In this document: positions 1 through 11,208 of the stretch, piece after piece
Layout of the letters: each line of letters starts with the position of its first letter
How positions within the stretch are numbered: position 1 is the first letter of the stretch
DNA from: Macrocybe gigantea
Taxonomy: Eukaryota > Basidiomycota > Agaricomycetes > Agaricales > Callistosporiaceae
Direction: 5' to 3'
DNA length: 64,000 nt
Assembly: GCA_011319805.1 (NCBI GenBank)
Contig: SJRY01000253.1
Location: forward strand, 458,749 to 522,748
Position numbers and translations under genes: made by a program
The notes under the pieces: model-generated
Seen by the model: the letters and a program-made list of their open reading frames with translations, nothing else
Database searches by the model: none
Told to the model about the DNA's origin: nothing

Positions 1-1044
1 AAGCCCGACATACTTATCAGCCACCTCCACCAACCCAAAAAAAAAAAGCGCACTCACGAAACGCGCACACGACGACGCACGCCTTCCACTCTGCCAAAGA
101 ATGCACGAGCACTCGCCCGCCCTCCTCCACCGCACCACAGACGAACGCGCACGCTTCGGGTAGGGCATCAAGCAGCCCGGCGCCCTCCCTAGACTCATCC
201 ACCTGCACGTGGCGGCACACCGTCGTCGTCGTCGTCGTCGGTGCAGCAGGCGCGACGGTGAGGAGGTGCGTGATGCCGAGGTCCAGCAAGAGCGACTCTG
301 CCTGCTCCTCGTCCCGCGGGAACTCGGAGCTGAGGTACACGCGGTCGGGCACGACGCAGGTCGTGTCGACACGGAGCTCAGGAAGCGCGTCACGACGCGG
401 CGGTGCTGCCGCTTCCACCGCGCGTAGACGCTGCAGGAACGGCAAGGCGCGTAGGCGCAGTCGGCAAAGACTTGGAGCTGGCGGATGAAGCCGTAATTCG
501 GGTGTGCTTGCGGGCGGCCTGCCGGGGGGCGAGTCTCAAAAGTCAGGACGGTTGGCATAAAGCAGGGGCGAACGCACGCTGTTTGATGTAATGCACAGCG
601 TCTCGCCGGCTCATCTTTCTCGTCTTCATCACTTAATCACGGCTCGATCAGAAACGCACAGTTCAATTCGGAAGACGACGCACGGTAGGCAGCGACGACG
701 GTGGCGCTCCTCGAGACGCCCATGACACAATGCACGAGCACGCGCCCACCGGCTCTGAGCGCGTGCTGGATAAACTCGCACGCGGCGGGAAGGTGGATGA
801 GAATGTCCTCATACTCGCTGTCGTCTATGGGGATGCTGAGGTGGTGCGGACCCGTGGAGGGATTCTCGGGGCAGATGGAGAGGATGTGCGTGATACCCAG
901 GGAGTGGCGGTATTCTTGTGACTCGGCGGCGGAGAGGCTGTTTGTCGATAACGATGAACAAAAGCAATTCGATTACCGCAAATCCAGGAAGACTCACTTG
1001 CCAAGGTAGACCTGGCCTGGGATGATCTCGTTTGCTCTGCTCAT
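1..1044 (-). CDS. Tandem dual-specificity phosphatase, 3' partial
   Basis: Dual-specificity (Tyr/Ser/Thr) protein phosphatase. The ATG at 1044 opens a 47-nt exon, followed by exons at 684-937, 578-631 and from 518 downward, separated by 50-60 nt GT-AG introns. The first domain carries the complete signature HCVMGVSRS (about 727-755) followed by an AYLM segment, so it should be active. A second phosphatase-like domain follows (about 58-375, VYLSSEFP, then LLLDLGITHLL), but the position of its signature reads VHSLAEWKA: catalytic Cys, Gly and Arg are all absent, so it is a pseudophosphatase domain. A one-base frame break lies near 365-380 between the domains. A donor (gtgagtg) at 57 starts an intron that leaves the window, so the C-terminus is missing. 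The threonine run in domain 2 is coded by a GTC/GAC trinucleotide repeat at about 222-240. Family assignment is firm; the substrate is unknown. Confidence 0.8.
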
Positions 1045-1663
1045 TAGAAAGAGAGTGAAAGCACGATGTGCATCGCCTGTCGGAAAAAGGAATGGCGTGA
1101 TACGTCAACAACGAGGTTCAGAAGAATGATTATTAAAAAAGAAAGGAAACAAGTGGCGATGTTGACATCAGGACTTGATGCGAGGCCGAATTACCATCAG
1201 GGTCTTTGGCATTTCCTTTCTGAAGATCATGCCATTCCTCTGAATATGTTGAACCGCTGCAACTCCAATAAACTTGTCCGTCAACTTCAACGAAAAAGAA
1301 AAGCTGGCAGCCGCGGACTTGACAATCAAGACAGAAACAGCAGAGGAACCATCAAACCATGACGTCACCACCTTGACAACAGTGGAGCATCGGCGACCGG
1401 ACGTGCCGAGATCGTTGAGCCCAGTGAATTTGCAAAAAAAAACGCGTGTATTGGAGTAAAAGTGCCAATTTGCACGACGGATGGAATGTGGAGCTGCATT
1501 GTTCCAGTTGAAACGTTGATCTGCTGCTCCGCCGACGTTCAGATTATCAGGTCTCACTCCTGCCAAAAAAAAAAAAACAAACAAACAAAAAAAAAGGACG
1601 TTCACCCATGGCCTGAAAGACGTCCAAGTTTGCAGGAAAAGAACAACGATATAGCCTCCGACA
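1045..1663. other. Intergenic, head-to-head promoter region
   Basis: Lies between the minus-strand phosphatase and the plus-strand F-box gene, so it should carry both promoters. It holds several poly-A runs (1133-1150, 1434-1442, 1564-1595). Open frames here are AT-rich and show no recognisable domain. Confidence 0.5.
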
Positions 1664-4201
1664 ATGAAAACAACGACGATGACCACGACCGCGTCTTCTG
1701 CCAACATGACGTCACTCAAAACCGGCTTCCGCTGCTCCTGGCAGAGGCCGACGAGCTGCTCAGCGAGCCGGCGAGACTGGGCCCGTACAGCAGCGGCATC
1801 AACGATTCTGCAGCGCTCGAGCACCACGTCGCGGTTGTGCAGGTGCACATCATGGAGATCGAGTCCGTCCAGGCCGAGCTCCGCGCCAAACCGCTCCTCA
1901 AGCTTCGGCTGGACCTCATATCCGCCCTCGCGCCAAAGAAGCAGGAAGAGCAAAACCACGCAGCCGCCGCAGCTGCGAGCTCGACATCGCCTAGCAGCAG
2001 CAGCAGCAACCCGAGCAAGGCGATTCAGGACCGTCTGTGCCGCCTCAAGCGACACTTGAACGCGCTGGCGCCCATCTCGCGGCTCCCGCTCGAGGTCCTG
2101 CACATCATCTTCGGCCTCCTCGCCCGCGCGGCGGCGGACGACGACGCCCTCGACGCGTACGAGCGCACCGGCTTTGCGTTTGGCGGCAGCGGCGGAGGGT
2201 ACTTCAACCCGTGCCTGTTTCCCTCGCACCAGACGTGGCTCAACCTGACGTTCGTGTGCCACCTATGGCGAGAGTTGATCGTCTCGGACGCGCATTTTGG
2301 ACCAGGGTGCCTGAGGGCTCGGCGGCGTGGGCGCAGAGGTTCGTAGAAAGGTCCAAGAACGAGCCGCTCGTCGTGCGCACCGATATGCTCTCTCTGTCCG
2401 CCACAGCCGCGCCCATCCCGACCGCCTCGTCATCCACCCGCTCGCGCACCCTGTCCATGACAACACGCACGATGAATCTCGCTCTGCAGACGCTGCACCC
2501 GCACCTCTACCCTGGCGCGCCAGCCAACAACCCTCCACCCCGCCCCAAGCCCAAGCCGCGGCGCCCAAAACGCGCCAGCGCGCGCGAGCTCGAGACCCCT
2601 CTGCGCATCTACCTCTGCGAGCTGCCGCGCATCCGCGAGCTCGCGCTCGACGTGTACACGACGCTCGGCGCGCTCGAGGCGGACCTTCGACGCCTCCCGG
2701 CACGTGCGATGGAGAGCCTCGCGCTGCGCTCCCACTGCGTGTACGTGTTCCTCCCCGATGCGCTCTTTGCGGGCGAGCCTCCGGAACGTCTGCGCCGCCT
2801 CGCGCTCAGCACGTGCTGCCTCTCCGCTGCGCGCTCTCCTTTGCTGCATCCCCGCACCCGCGCGGCGCTCACGCATCTGAGCCTCGTGAACGTGCTGCTC
2901 GACGTCGATTTTGGAGGGTTCGTGGAGATGGTCAGAGGTCTCGAGAGCATGCGCGAGCTGTGTCTTGTGAATGTCATCCCGCCCGTGCACCATCGAGGTG
3001 CGCTGATCGTCCCGCCGTCGATCTTGCTCAGGAGCGTGCCGGAGAGGGACAAGGTGCGTCTCGGGCGCCTCGTCCGCGCGCATCTCGCAGGATCGCCATT
3101 CTCTCTCGCGCGGTTCCTCAACCGGCTCAACCTCGCCCCGGCTTCGTCGGCTGCGGCGATGCCCCGCGTGAGCGCCACGTTCGAGTTTGGGAGAGCGGAG
3201 ACGGACGAGCTGGCCAACGAGGTGCTCGTCGCGCTCATGGCGAGCACGACAAGGTGCGTGCAGGACCTCGAGGGTCCTATCGCAGCGAGAAGAGTCGTCA
3301 CCGCCATGTCGCTCTCCTCGTGCTCGTACGACCAGTCTGGCATCATTGGTGCCGTCTGGACGAGCGAGGCGCGCGCCGAGGGCAGGATGTTCGGATTGTT
3401 GAACGACGAGAAAGGAGAAGAACTGGAGGGGAGCAAGAAGAACGAGAGAGCGTGGCGAGCGCGTGCGCGTATCGGTATGCTATACGCCTGCGCCAGCGCG
3501 ACGCCTCGCTGAGCGTCGCCGATCTCGACGAGACGTTCGTTCCGCGCGCCGCGGCGGCGTGGCTTGTCGCGCTGCAGTGCAAGTCGCACCTGCGCACCAT
3601 CAGACTCAAGGGGTCGGGCAACGATGCGTTTTTCGGGTGCTTGCGCGCCCTCATGGCTGCGCTGACTGCCTCTGCGACAACGGCGGCGGCGGCGGCTGGG
3701 TCGCCGACTGGTTCACCTACCGGGTTCGCATCACTGGCGATGTCGATGTCGACCCTGCCCATGCGCAGCGTTGAAGAGGTCGTTTTTGCGGATAATGTTG
3801 GGCTCGAGTGGCTCAAGCGGAACCATGACAGTCCTAACCCACTCTTGGGCGTCTCTGGCGCGAGCAGGAACGCAGGCGCAGGCGCAGGTGTTGGTGCTGG
3901 TGCGGGCGGGCGCGGTGGCGGCGTGGACGATCTCCTCGCCGTGTTCCCCTGCGTCCGGCGCATCGTCTTTGTGGACGTGGACGTGTCGTACGGCGCACGG
4001 CGCCGTGTGTATGCTTGGCTCGTGAGGTTCGTGGAGGACCTTGTGTCGCTTTGTGCTACTGGCGGAGGGGGTGGTGGTGGTGGTGGCGTGATGCCGAGCG
4101 TGCGGTTCGAGCGGTGCGAGGGCGTGAGAGACGGAGAGGTGTGGGAGGTGCTGGAGGGGTTGTGTCCGAGGGAGTTGAGGGAGCAGACCGTCGGCACTTA
4201 G
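1664..4201 (+). CDS. F-box protein (frame-broken)
   Basis: Probable substrate-receptor subunit of an SCF ubiquitin ligase. A coiled-coil N-terminus (LPLLLAEADELL; then IMEIESVQAEL) precedes an F-box-like motif (ISRLPLEVLHIIFGLLA, about 2072-2122) and a WLNLTFVCHLWRELI segment typical of Agaricomycete F-box proteins; the rest is leucine-rich. The reading frame changes three times: near 1720 just after the start, at the four-T run 2295-2298 (a fifth T would continue DAHF into WTRVPEG), and near 3470-3490. The last could be a very short intron, but the first two look like missing bases. The C-terminal part holds Ala/Gly-rich low complexity and a poly-Gly tract (about 4061-4089). ATG 1664 is preferred over 1706 because both are in the same frame and 1664 is first. 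Function of the repeat region is unknown. Confidence 0.65.
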
Positions 4202-4895
4202 GAGGGCTTAATCCATCTTTTAGCTTATTTGAATGTTTTCGTTATTTTTTTTTGTATCCCAATCATATTGGTCCTTCGAGAACAGGTGGTGCCGACGAGT
4301 TCGAACGGTGTCGTAAGCAGAGCCGTCAGACGGGGTTGCGAGTGGCTTCGATTTGTTCTCATGGCGGAGTTTTTTGCGTTTCCTCGTATGTGCCAGTGAG
4401 CTGGATGGTGCCGCCCGTGGCATGATATCCAAAGCATTTTCACCGAAATGGAGAGCGAGACGAGGTTGACTTTTGGGGTATACTTGTTACCCTATTTGCA
4501 TAGTGCATCTGATCGAATTTTTTTGTTTGTCAATAACTGTGCAGTTGCAACCTGTCGGAGAAAGGAATGTTTGGGACGAATCGGACGGAACTTGCGAGGG
4601 ATCTGCCTGAAAAAGGCAACGTGTCTTGGGTGCTAATAATGGCATTCGAAACCTTTTTGGCTGTCTCAGCTTGCTCTTTTTTAGAGTCCGCTTTTTCGCC
4701 CCATCCGCACCCGTCTCTCCCCAAGCCCTCACCACCTCCTTCTCTTTTCCTCTTCGCATCGCAGATCAGTCTGTTTTGTGTTTCTCTTCCTTTTTTCTTT
4801 TTTTTCTACGTCTTTTTTTCTCTCTTTATTTCGTTTTTTTGTCTTGTTTTAAGTGAACTTTTTTTTCTTTTCTTCGGGGACGGTGTGTGGCGGAG
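4202..4895. other. Intergenic
   Basis: Pyrimidine-rich stretches (4790-4870, CT/T runs) directly upstream of the next ATG are typical of basidiomycete core promoters. No supported coding sequence. Confidence 0.4.
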
Positions 4896-6099
4896 ATGAG
4901 GAATTGGCTGTGGACGATCTTGTGCTGTGGATGTTTGAGAACCGAGTCGGACGAGCGCCAAGCGGAGAACGAGCGTCAGCCCGACGAGTCGTCTCATCTC
5001 ATACCTGATCACGTCGTCCAGTCCTAGTGAGTGATCTGGAATGTTTTTTTTTTGAGTGAGGCGTTGATATGATTATCTTTTTTTTTTCCTTTTCCTTTTC
5101 TTTTCTTTTTTTTTTTGTGCAGTGAAAACAGTCCCTCTTATATCGATCAGCAGAGGCTGCAAGAGCGCCTCGGGACCATCGTTCGCTCGAAAGAAGGGTG
5201 AGTTCACTTCCTTTTTTTTTTTCCTCCGGTCTTTCGTTTTCTTACATGAGTCAACCTTTTAAAAAAAATTTTTTTTTTCAGCAAAATGGTGAACGTGAGC
5301 TCCCAAGTGCCGTTCAACCTGCACGGGAACGCCTTCCCGTCCTCGGAATTCGACTCGCGCGACCGCGCACGCGCCCACACCAGCGGCCGGCGCCGTTCGC
5401 CGTCCGCAGACTTTCACGACTTTCACGGCCACGGCCACGACGACGACGACCATCCGCGAGACGAGCGGCGCTATGCGCATTACCGTCCGCACGTCCATCC
5501 CGATCGTCCATATTACCACCACTACTCAACCGAGCCTCGCACTCACACGCGCCACATGTACGAGCCGCAGCCGCAGCCGCAGCCTCAGCCACAGTCTCAT
5601 CCGCATCCGTATCCTTACCCTTATCCGCACGCATACTATGATGACGACGACCCTTATGCGTCGAATCGTGACCGCGATGGCCACGCCGGTGGTGGTGTTG
5701 GTGGTGGTGCCGCGCGACGCTCGCGCTCGCGGTCTGCCTCGCGGGATGGGCTCTATGCGCGGGCGCGGCAGGAGCGTCCTGCATCTTCTCGACCGAACCC
5801 GATTTTGAACGTGCGCCTCGTGAGCTTGGACAAGGTCGCCAGCGAGCGCAGGGCCCGTGCCGAGAAGAGAAATCATAGTGGTGGGGGTGGGGATAAGCGC
5901 TCCGCGTCGACGGAGGAGGGCGGAGAGGCGGTTGATGGTGGCAAGGCGCCGTGCGAGTCGCCTCGACCGATGTCTCCTAATCAGGTCTGGTCTCCAAAGC
6001 TCTGCAGCACTTGCCCAGTCTGATGCGATGCTCTAGGAGTTTGTGAACAGGCTCAAAGCGCAAGATGCCAACGCCATCTCGCTCAGCTGGGGAGACTGA
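4896..6099 (+). CDS. Cys-rich low-complexity protein, LAMTOR1/Meh1-like
   Basis: Four exons (4896-5026, 5123-5197, 5282-5984, 6037-6099) join in frame through three GT-AG introns to about 323 residues, with no frame break. The N-terminus MRNWLWTILCCGCLRTESD has a hydrophobic-Cys cluster suited to palmitoylation. It is followed by the conserved-looking segment QQRLQERLGTIVRSKEGKMV and VNVSSQVPFNLH. The middle is biased: His/Asp-rich, PQ repeats, HPYPYPYP and a DDDD block (5400-5650), then Gly-rich and RS-rich. The end, EFVNRLKAQDANAISLSWGD, appears only if the last 52-nt intron is removed. The layout (short lipid-anchor head plus a helix ending KMVNV) recalls LAMTOR1/p18, the lysosomal/vacuolar anchor of Ragulator, but the usual N-terminal Gly is missing, so that assignment is inference. 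Otherwise it is an unnamed basidiomycete protein. Confidence 0.6.
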
Positions 6100-6826
6100 A
6101 TCAACCAAGAATGTCTTCATCATGCTTGCTGCGACAAAGAATCCCGTCATTCAACGATTACATCCTGAAGGACGCGATTGAGACGTTTCACGCGGAATGG
6201 AACGATCGATCAATTGATCGACTCGCCTTCATGTTCCACGGACCTCCAAAGCGCGCCGCGTACACGGGTCGGGGAATCCGTTTCGTACGCTCGACTCGCA
6301 TACTCTGACAGCCGCGACTCTCTGTGCTTTCTGCAAATATCTGGCCGATTACTATTTTTTTTTCTCGCCCTGTGACGTTACATTACCTTGATAGACTGCA
6401 ACCTTTAGACGCTTATGGCATTGAACTTTCTTGACTTTTTTTTTTTCGTAATGCTCTCGTTATGCGACTATCCTTGGGACAAAATGTTCTTTACGGAAGT
6501 TTGCCCTGCCTCTCTTGCTATCGATACGCGAACGTCTGTTACCACCCGCTTCTTGTATGTATGTACACCGTAATGTAATATAGAGTGCATCGATTATGTG
6601 TGTGTGTTTATGGACAATGTGGGTGAAGGATGGCGATATGCGGGCAAGTACATGGGTCTAAGGCTTCATGAGTACATACAATGGGGCAATGTTACATCCA
6701 ACTCGGCGAATCACGATGCACGACCTTTGGCGGCGTGTGCCATCAATCAAGGGCATCGAGTCAAAAGAACAATCCAGTGACTCACAAGCGATAAGTTAGC
6801 TCCTCTCTGCCGCATGGCGAGAGATC
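6100..6826. other. Intergenic between convergent genes
   Basis: 3'-flank of the preceding gene and of the minus-strand gene that ends at 6827. AT-richer than the neighbouring genes, with poly-T tracts at about 6354 and 6438. No supported gene. Confidence 0.4.
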
Positions 6827-7534
6827 TCAATACTCGAGCGGCTGCAGAGGCTGCGACTTTCGCCCCACGGGTACCGGTCCGACTATGTGCTCCTGCTGCA
6901 GGCATCGCGGTGAGTGAGGGTGCGACGGCGATTTGGGGCCTCGTTGCGATGGCGATGATCGCAGGTCCTGCTTCAAGTTATCGCGGTGCACAGGCAACGC
7001 CTGACACGCGCTTCTCAGCACCAACGACGCTGCACCATGCGCACCAGCCCCCTGTCCACCGTCCGCAGCGACCTGAAGCCTCGGCGGCGGGTACGCTCTG
7101 ACAAACGCTTCAGAGACGCATCGATAGTCTTCCCTCAGGAGCTCCTCCGAGAACGCATAGTCCGCCCGCCGTATGACCGCCGCGACGTCCGCCGGCGAGC
7201 ACCCGACCTGCGCGGCGATCTCGTCGTCGCTCTGGTAGTGGTATGCGCTCAGGATGCGGATCTGCGCGCGCTGCGTACGCGTGAGCGCTGGCGCGCAGGC
7301 GCGTGCGGCGAGTCGGGTGTCTGTGAGCTGCGTCTGCTGAAGCGGGTGTGGTGTGAGTTGTGGGCTTTGGCACGGTGGAGCGCTCGCCGTTGGCGGCACA
7401 GGACCGGGAGTCAGCACGCGGACAACGAAGCGTTCGTCGCCTTTCCCTGTCTTGGTGGCCCCGGCGTAGTCCAGATCCTTTGGTTTCAGGACAGAGCAGT
7501 ACTTGTCCCAGGGCTTTCTGCGAGACGCAGCCAT
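6827..7534 (-). CDS. HTH-like protein of unknown function
   Basis: A single 235-codon frame from ATG 7534. The centre holds a helix-turn-helix-like segment: TRTQRAQIRILSAYHY, then DDEIAAQVGCSPADVAAVIR, then a YAFSEELLREDYRCVSEAFV helix. This reads like a resolvase/homeodomain-type DNA-binding trihelix of about 50 residues. The flanks are Pro/Gln/Ser-rich and uninformative. It is convergent with the gene ending at 6099. No transposase catalytic residues are visible. I do not recognise the family; a DNA-binding regulator or a domesticated transposase head are both possible. Confidence 0.5.
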   Translation of the reverse strand: MAASRRKPWDKYCSVLKPKDLDYAGATKTGKGDERFVVRVLTPGPVPPTASAPPCQSPQLTPHPLQQTQLTDTRLAARACAPALTRTQRAQIRILSAYHYQSDDEIAAQVGCSPADVAAVIRRADYAFSEELLREDYRCVSEAFVRAYPPPRLQVAADGGQGAGAHGAASLVLRSACQALPVHRDNLKQDLRSSPSQRGPKSPSHPHSPRCLQQEHIVGPVPVGRKSQPLQPLEY

Positions 7535-8713
7535 GTATTCTTTTCAGCGTGGCAACCGAGCAATTGCAAAAGGAGAACAGGAGAGAGAGACGCAAAGTGG
7601 CAGTCTGTCTGGCCCCAGGCGGGCATTATAAAAAAAACGCAAGGCAGGGCTCCATCTCATCACTCCGCCCACCTGTTTTTTTTTTTTCTTTCCCTCTTTT
7701 TTTCCAAATCCGCGAGAACAGGCTTTGAAAAAGGGCAGAACCTTCTTTTGGGATCTTTTACGCAATTTCGTAGAGGGACGGGCCAGGCCGTTTGGGGAGC
7801 TTAGGCTGGATATGGCGAAAGGGGGACGGGATGGGCGAATTCAATTGTGAGCAAGTAGGCGCGGGCGGTACGATGCTTGCCTGAAATGGGTCCGCTTGCC
7901 TGAGAAAGGCAATGATTCCCTACGAAGGCACACCGATAATCGAATACGGCGCTGGTTTGCATAGGCAGGGGTACGTCCCATAGTTGGCTGTTGCAGGGCT
8001 GCAAGGCCTCGTATATTGCGCCACCGATTTGTGTTTTACCTTGAATGTCCATGATGCGAAAACGTCGTATAAGCGCGTGGTCGCCGTCGCGTCTATGTTC
8101 TAGAAATGGGACTAGGTTAAGCGTTTCCTTTCTTCCCTCTTCACAGACAGACGCTTTGGACACGCATTGTTTCTGCTGGGAAAAGGTAAAGCAAGAGTCT
8201 CCGTTCTTTGCCAAAGACGGGAGCCCTTTTTTCCCAGGGATCGAAAGGGACTAAAAGTCCGCTCGATACACAGATAACGTCAAACATTGTCAGGCCGTCG
8301 TCCGTCTTCAAAAAAAGGCAATCCTAAACGTCTTGACCGCACATCGCACCGTGGTTCCATCAACCCCACAAAACCGGATTGTTAGACATTACCCAGATAA
8401 GGATACACCTTGGACCACGTTTAGGAGACTCTAGAGGTAATGCGTCACATACCTCGCTTCCGAGCATGAACGGCACCTCGTGAGGCCAGTTTAGGGACAA
8501 ATGAATCTTTTAGCCACGATCTGAACGGTAAAAAGGCCCTGTCGGGTGGGGCTGCCGGTGGACATGAGCATGCCACGGTCGAAAATGGGGTTGTGGCTGC
8601 CTATCAGGTGAACACATTTCGCTGTCATTTAGTTGCTTTCGACTGGAAATGACGATAGGCAGCTGGGGGATTCCTGAGATAGCGAATCCAAGATAATAAA
8701 TTCCTATCTCGAC
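7535..8713. other. Intergenic; one weak minus-strand ORF
   Basis: Contains a T-run at about 7677-7687 and a pyrimidine-rich promoter for the minus-strand gene starting at 7534. A 137-codon minus-strand frame (7801-8214) has no recognisable domain or splice context and is not called. Confidence 0.4.
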
Positions 8714-8787
8714 GGGTCGATGGCGTAGTTGGTTATCGCATCTGTCTAACACACAGAAGGTCCTCAGTTCGAACCTGGGTCGACTCA
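8714..8787 (+). tRNA. tRNA-Val (AAC)
   Basis: A 74-nt cloverleaf. The acceptor stem GGGTCGA pairs with TCGACTC (one G-T pair) before discriminator A. The D-arm contains the A box TGGCGTAGTTGG, the anticodon arm is CTGTCTAACACACAG with anticodon AAC, and the T-arm carries the B box GTTCGAACC. There is no intron, and CCA is not encoded. A TTTTT run directly after it (8788-8792) is a good RNA polymerase III terminator. AAC would be modified to IAC and read GUN valine codons. Confidence 0.93.
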
Positions 8788-8792
8788 TTTTT
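8788..8792 (+). terminator. Pol III T-run terminator
   Basis: Five T residues immediately after the tRNA-Val discriminator base. Confidence 0.7.
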
Positions 8793-8843
8793 GGTCCATA
8801 ACAAGGTAAGCGGACAACTCCAATTATTATTGGTACACTTTAG

Positions 8844-10989
8844 CTATTGGCTAAAAGTAGGCCTCGTCGCGAGCTTGAACAGCGGAACAGGCTGCCGTAC
8901 GACCCTTGCCGGCCGTTCCTCGAGCGGCGCAAGCACGCTCTGCCACGTCCTCTCCCGCCCATCGTCCAGGTCCTGCTTCGACACGTCTGTCCGACCCAGC
9001 ATGCGCTGACCGACGTTCGCAAAGTCAATATTTTGGAGGATGCCGTCGAGAAGGGTCGCGGAGGCGCCAGGGATGAACGGCGTGAGGCAGACGGCGGCGA
9101 CGCGCAGCGCTTCGACGGCGCTGGTGTGCGCAAAATAGACCTCTGGTGGCGCGGTGTCGGGGAGCCAAGGTTCTGTTGTTGATAGGATTTTGTTGCCCTG
9201 GTTCCGCATAGATCAGCCACTTAGTTTTTTTTTCCTTTTTTTTTGCGAGGCATGGATCTGAAAGCGCTTACGAGTCGTAGCAGGTCGATAACATGTGCCA
9301 GAGCATCCGCGATTTCTAGACTGTCCATGGACTCTTGGTATTTAGATGGTAGCTCTTCTATCGATTTCAGGAGCTCGTTGTGTGGCGAAGACGGGTATTC
9401 CGCTTGTAATCCAGATAACGAGTCTGGGAAGGAATGAGATTCCTCTATGCTGCCCGCAATGGCTTTCGAGCCAATTCGGAGGAAATAATTGCCCAGTAGA
9501 GATACAAGTTCTCTCGAATGTTTCTGCAGCTGTTCATCTGACCAATCTACGGAGCGAATTTGATTCGTACACGAAAAAAGGCAAGCAAAAAGACTCACCA
9601 ACGTCGTCCCTCCACCGACCGCCGACCCTTCCCAGATAATATCTGACCATATCGACGCCGTACTTGTTCATCGCGGCGAACGGGTCCGCCACATTGCCGA
9701 GCGACTTTGACATCTTCTTTTGCGAGACGGTCCAGTGCGAGTGGGAGAGGATCGTTCGTTGGGTTGGAAGATCGAGGGCATGCAGGATGGCAGGGAGATA
9801 GAGAGCGTGGAAACGAAGGATGTCTTTGCCTATGATCTGGAGATTGGGTGGCCAAGGCCAATAAGGACGCGCGCTAGTTTGGGGAGCAGATGGTTGGGAG
9901 GGGAAGGGAAAACCGATCCCGGAGAGGTAAACGAGGAGGGCATCGAACCAGACGTAAACGGTCTGACTCGGGTCTCCGGGAACGGTATGCCCCAGGTCAG
10001 CCTCGACCTGGGCCGGGAGATGGACAAGTCCTCCAAAGGAGCCTCTCGTAGAATTGAAAGTATCCTGTCGTGTTCATGTGGCGGGTGGATCCTAGTCTTG
10101 CCGTCTTGGAGGAAATCGGGACCGTCGAGCGTATAGTTGTCCAATAAAAAGTCTTGGAAAGACGAGAGCTTGAACATCCAGTTTTCTTCCTCCTGCCATT
10201 CGACAACGGAACCGGTCTCTTTAGAGACCGTTTGACCTGTGGTCGAGTCCGTCGTCACTTGTGAAGGGGGTAGAAACACTCGTCGGTGATAGAGTAATAA
10301 CCCGAATAGGACGATTTGTAGATGTAATTTTTCTCTTCGAGAGTTTTCTACGAAGAAAAAGACGAGGTCGTTGAGGCACAGAATTCGGGTTAAAGGGAGA
10401 GAGCACACCTACCCAGACCGTCTCTACAGCATGATGATGTGCAGGGTCCGTCGTACGCATGAAGATTGTGTTGCTCACTTGCGCTCTCTCGCCTAGCGTC
10501 TGCAAAGAACGTCAATCGGCTTTTCTGTGAGAACCCACGCGACCGACATACGCGAAATCTCCTGCTCAACGTGTCGCAAAACTCCTGAGGATCCATATCC
10601 TTGGCTTGCGCAGCTTTCTGTATCTTGAGCCCGTGCTCATCCGTGCCCGCCAAGTAATGAACGCTTGACGAATAATCCGTGGCAAGGGAGCCAGACACGA
10701 GCCGCTGGTATCTCGCGAAGATGTCGCCCGCGACGAGCGAATACAGATGTCCGACATGGGGCACTGTTATGCGAACGCGTTCAGAAAAATGGGCTTTGGT
10801 CGGACGTGCATTTCTTACCTGCATTCGGATAAAATATTGGAGTGGTGATGTAGTAAGGCTTGCTAGCTGACGCAGACGATGCGCTGTGGTTGTACCTCAG
10901 GAGCTTGCATTCTGTCGTCTTGAAAGAAATGCTAGATGCCTCGCGGACGAGAAGGACTGCAGCCTGAGGCAGCAGCGTCCGGGTCGCAT
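8844..10989 (-). CDS. MSM1: Mitochondrial methionyl-tRNA synthetase
   Basis: Class I aminoacyl-tRNA synthetase that charges mitochondrial initiator/elongator tRNA-Met. Exons (10819-10989, 10552-10763, 10413-10499, 9599-10347, 9272-9546, 8844-9197) join through 50-80 nt introns. The HIGH-type motif is PHVGH after YYITTPIFYPNA; the GTDEHG loop, the VYVWFDALL core segment and KKMSKSLGN are all readable; a C-terminal helical anticodon-binding domain follows. An upstream frame from ATG 10989 reads as an Arg/Ser-rich mitochondrial presequence (MRPGRCCLRL..SSARHL) but is out of phase with the catalytic frame. Further one-base losses lie at the C-run 10266-10270 and near 9981-9985. Because this enzyme should be essential, I read these as sequence errors. 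Divergent from the auxilin gene. Confidence 0.85.
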
Positions 10990-11208
10990 CGAATTTTCGG
11001 AGAAATGGAGTTGAAAATATATTCACCGACTCCGATGCTAGTTTGGGATAAACCGGCCCTTCAGCCACTTTGGACACGGCATCGACAGCACACTCATCAT
11101 ACCCCCTCACCGTCTTCATTCTCGCCCACAAAACGGAGATATCGGTATGTACGTGCTTTTTCAAATGTTGTATTCACGTCAATCGACATATTTCGTCAGA
11201 TCCGTCAA
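10990..11208. promoter_or_regulatory. Bidirectional promoter, MSM1-like / auxilin
   Basis: About 220 bases separate two divergent start codons, so both promoters must share or overlap this interval. No TATA-like element is obvious on either strand. Confidence 0.45.

Noticed and set aside
7801..8214. 137-codon minus-strand frame near the tRNA
   Set aside because: No domain, no splice context and composition unlike neighbouring genes; likely a chance frame.
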